Source: an uncultured Lachnospiraceae bacterium
GTDB taxonomy: Bacteria; Bacillota_A; Clostridia; TANB77; CAG-508
Direction: 5' to 3'
NCBI GenBank assembly: GCA_947165105.1
Contig: CAMUZC010000089.1
Coordinates: forward strand, 1 to 5,957
Length of the DNA: 5,957 bases
Position numbers and translations under genes: made by a program. Under the pieces are notes generated by a model. That model worked only from the letters and a program-made list of their open reading frames with translations. It had not been told where the DNA came from and searched no databases. Of the stretch, positions 5,246 through 5,957 are shown piece after piece. Positions within the stretch are counted from its first letter, which is position 1; every line of letters begins with the position of its first letter.

Positions 5246-5957
5246 TTAGCTTAATCTTTCAACAACTGTTTCTTTTCCTAAAACTTGCATAATTTCATAC
5301 AAATCAGGAGTATTTTGTCTTCCTGTTAAAGTAACACGAATTACAGTGCTTATATCTCCAACGTGTCCTGGCCAATTTTCTGGGTTTGCTTTGAATTCTT
5401 TAACCTCTCTTGCAAATCCAACCTCTTCAGCTAGGTCTTTCATTTTGTCAAACCATGTTTGTTTATCATCATTTATGTCAAAATATTTTTCTACATATAG
5501 TTTTGTAATTTTTTTGATTTCATCTTTATCAGTTACTTTTGCATATTCGAATTCAGCATTTTTATCAAATTTATCATTATACATATATGAAATTGTATTC
5601 TTTAATTCAGACCATTTTGATAAATCTTTTCTTGGTTTTGCGTTTCCTCTTTCAATTCCAAGAACTTTTAATGAATAATCTTTGTCCGCTGATAACATGC
5701 TAGCTAGTTCACTATCAAATTCATTAGCCCATGCGATTGCTTCATCATAAACCCTTTCAGCTGAATATTTTGAAATTACATTTTTTGATACGTCTAATAA
5801 TTTTACCATATCAAATAATGCTCCACTTACACTCATTTTGTTTAATTGAAAATCAAATTCATCTATTGATTTATCTGGATTTGCTCTTCTCCAATTCTCG
5901 AATGTTGAGTTTGCTATGTTTAGTAAGTATTCTTTTACTGATTGTGATGGGATACCT
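5246..5957 (-). CDS. gltX: Glutamyl-tRNA synthetase, C-terminal part (5' end outside window)
   Basis: Class I aminoacyl-tRNA synthetase that charges tRNA-Glu (and tRNA-Gln in organisms that use the transamidation route). The frame is open to the right edge and gives about 236 C-terminal residues. It starts within SQSVKEYLLNIANSTFENWRR, the segment after the catalytic KMSKS loop in clostridial enzymes; the HIGH and KMSKS motifs are therefore off the window. SVSGALFDMVKLLDVSKN follows, then a helical anticodon-binding region with WANEFD and KPRKDLSKW. The end is the typical VTLTGRQNTPDLYEIMQVLGKE followed by VVERLS. An internal ATG at 5836 could be mistaken for a start, but the family sequence clearly continues upstream of it. 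There are no frame breaks and no in-frame CGG codon in this part. A long palindrome abuts the stop. Confidence 0.95.
   Translation of the reverse strand, partial: GIPSQSVKEYLLNIANSTFENWRRANPDKSIDEFDFQLNKMSVSGALFDMVKLLDVSKNVISKYSAERVYDEAIAWANEFDSELASMLSADKDYSLKVLGIERGNAKPRKDLSKWSELKNTISYMYNDKFDKNAEFEYAKVTDKDEIKKITKLYVEKYFDINDDKQTWFDKMKDLAEEVGFAREVKEFKANPENWPGHVGDISTVIRVTLTGRQNTPDLYEIMQVLGKETVVERLS

Noticed and set aside
5346..5678. A 110-aa plus-strand frame inside gltX
   Set aside because: It is antisense to a clearly conserved synthetase and rich in Ser/Leu/Phe as expected for a shadow frame.
5246..5836. A separate 196-aa gene starting at the ATG at 5836
   Set aside because: The frame stays open to the window edge and the upstream residues match the synthetase, so this ATG is internal.
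1..5957. CRISPR arrays, rRNA, tRNA or insertion sequence transposases
   Set aside because: I saw no regularly spaced repeats, no recognisable tRNA cloverleaf and no transposase motifs in any frame.

Overview
The window is strongly A+T-rich. Its genes carry Bacillota-type ribosome binding sites (AAGGAG, AGGAGG) and TTGNNN-N17-TATAAT-like promoters. The gene set is a RecD2-type helicase, ComFC, a type II thymidine kinase, a DUF951 protein and a clostridial-style glutamyl-tRNA synthetase. This points to a low-GC Clostridia-like organism (or a relative among uncultured low-GC gut Bacillota). The genus cannot be fixed from the sequence.

Left block, all minus strand, read right to left: recD2 (3632 to 1409), a long palindrome, comFC (1311 to 651), then tdk (553 to 2) with its own promoter. 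recD2 and comFC look like one transcription unit for DNA processing and natural-transformation-type functions. Middle block, plus strand: three small genes, each with its own ribosome binding site. They are an orphan 67-aa gene followed by a perfect-palindrome terminator, a 114-aa membrane-anchored stub with a GT-A-like start, and an orphan 71-aa gene with a good promoter and an unusually G+C-rich codon choice. Right block, minus strand: the 3' part of gltX, running off the right edge, then a second long palindrome, then the DUF951 gene. The DUF951 gene converges on the 71-aa gene across a shared 15-bp terminator.

The most striking observation is in the left block. Both recD2 and comFC are broken by a frame change, and both resume in the +1 frame. 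In recD2 the break is fixed to the base by the conserved HK-x-QGSEF motif. It lies at CAG-CGG-A, where skipping the C restores Gln-Gly. In comFC the frames overlap for about 25 codons, and the CGG in that overlap (TTT-CGG-G) is also resolved by skipping its C, restoring a protein of normal length. I searched every CGG/CCG in the window. These are the only two in-frame CGG codons in roughly 1,700 codons, although about 55 other arginine codons are present. Either two similar one-base insertions (or errors) fell by chance at the same codon, or CGG is not read as arginine here and provokes a +1 shift onto a GGR glycine codon. Recoding would give a 740-aa RecD2 and a 219-aa ComFC, both normal lengths. 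Without it both proteins lose an essential C-terminal catalytic motif. This is a hypothesis that a genome-wide CGG scan and tRNA inventory would settle.
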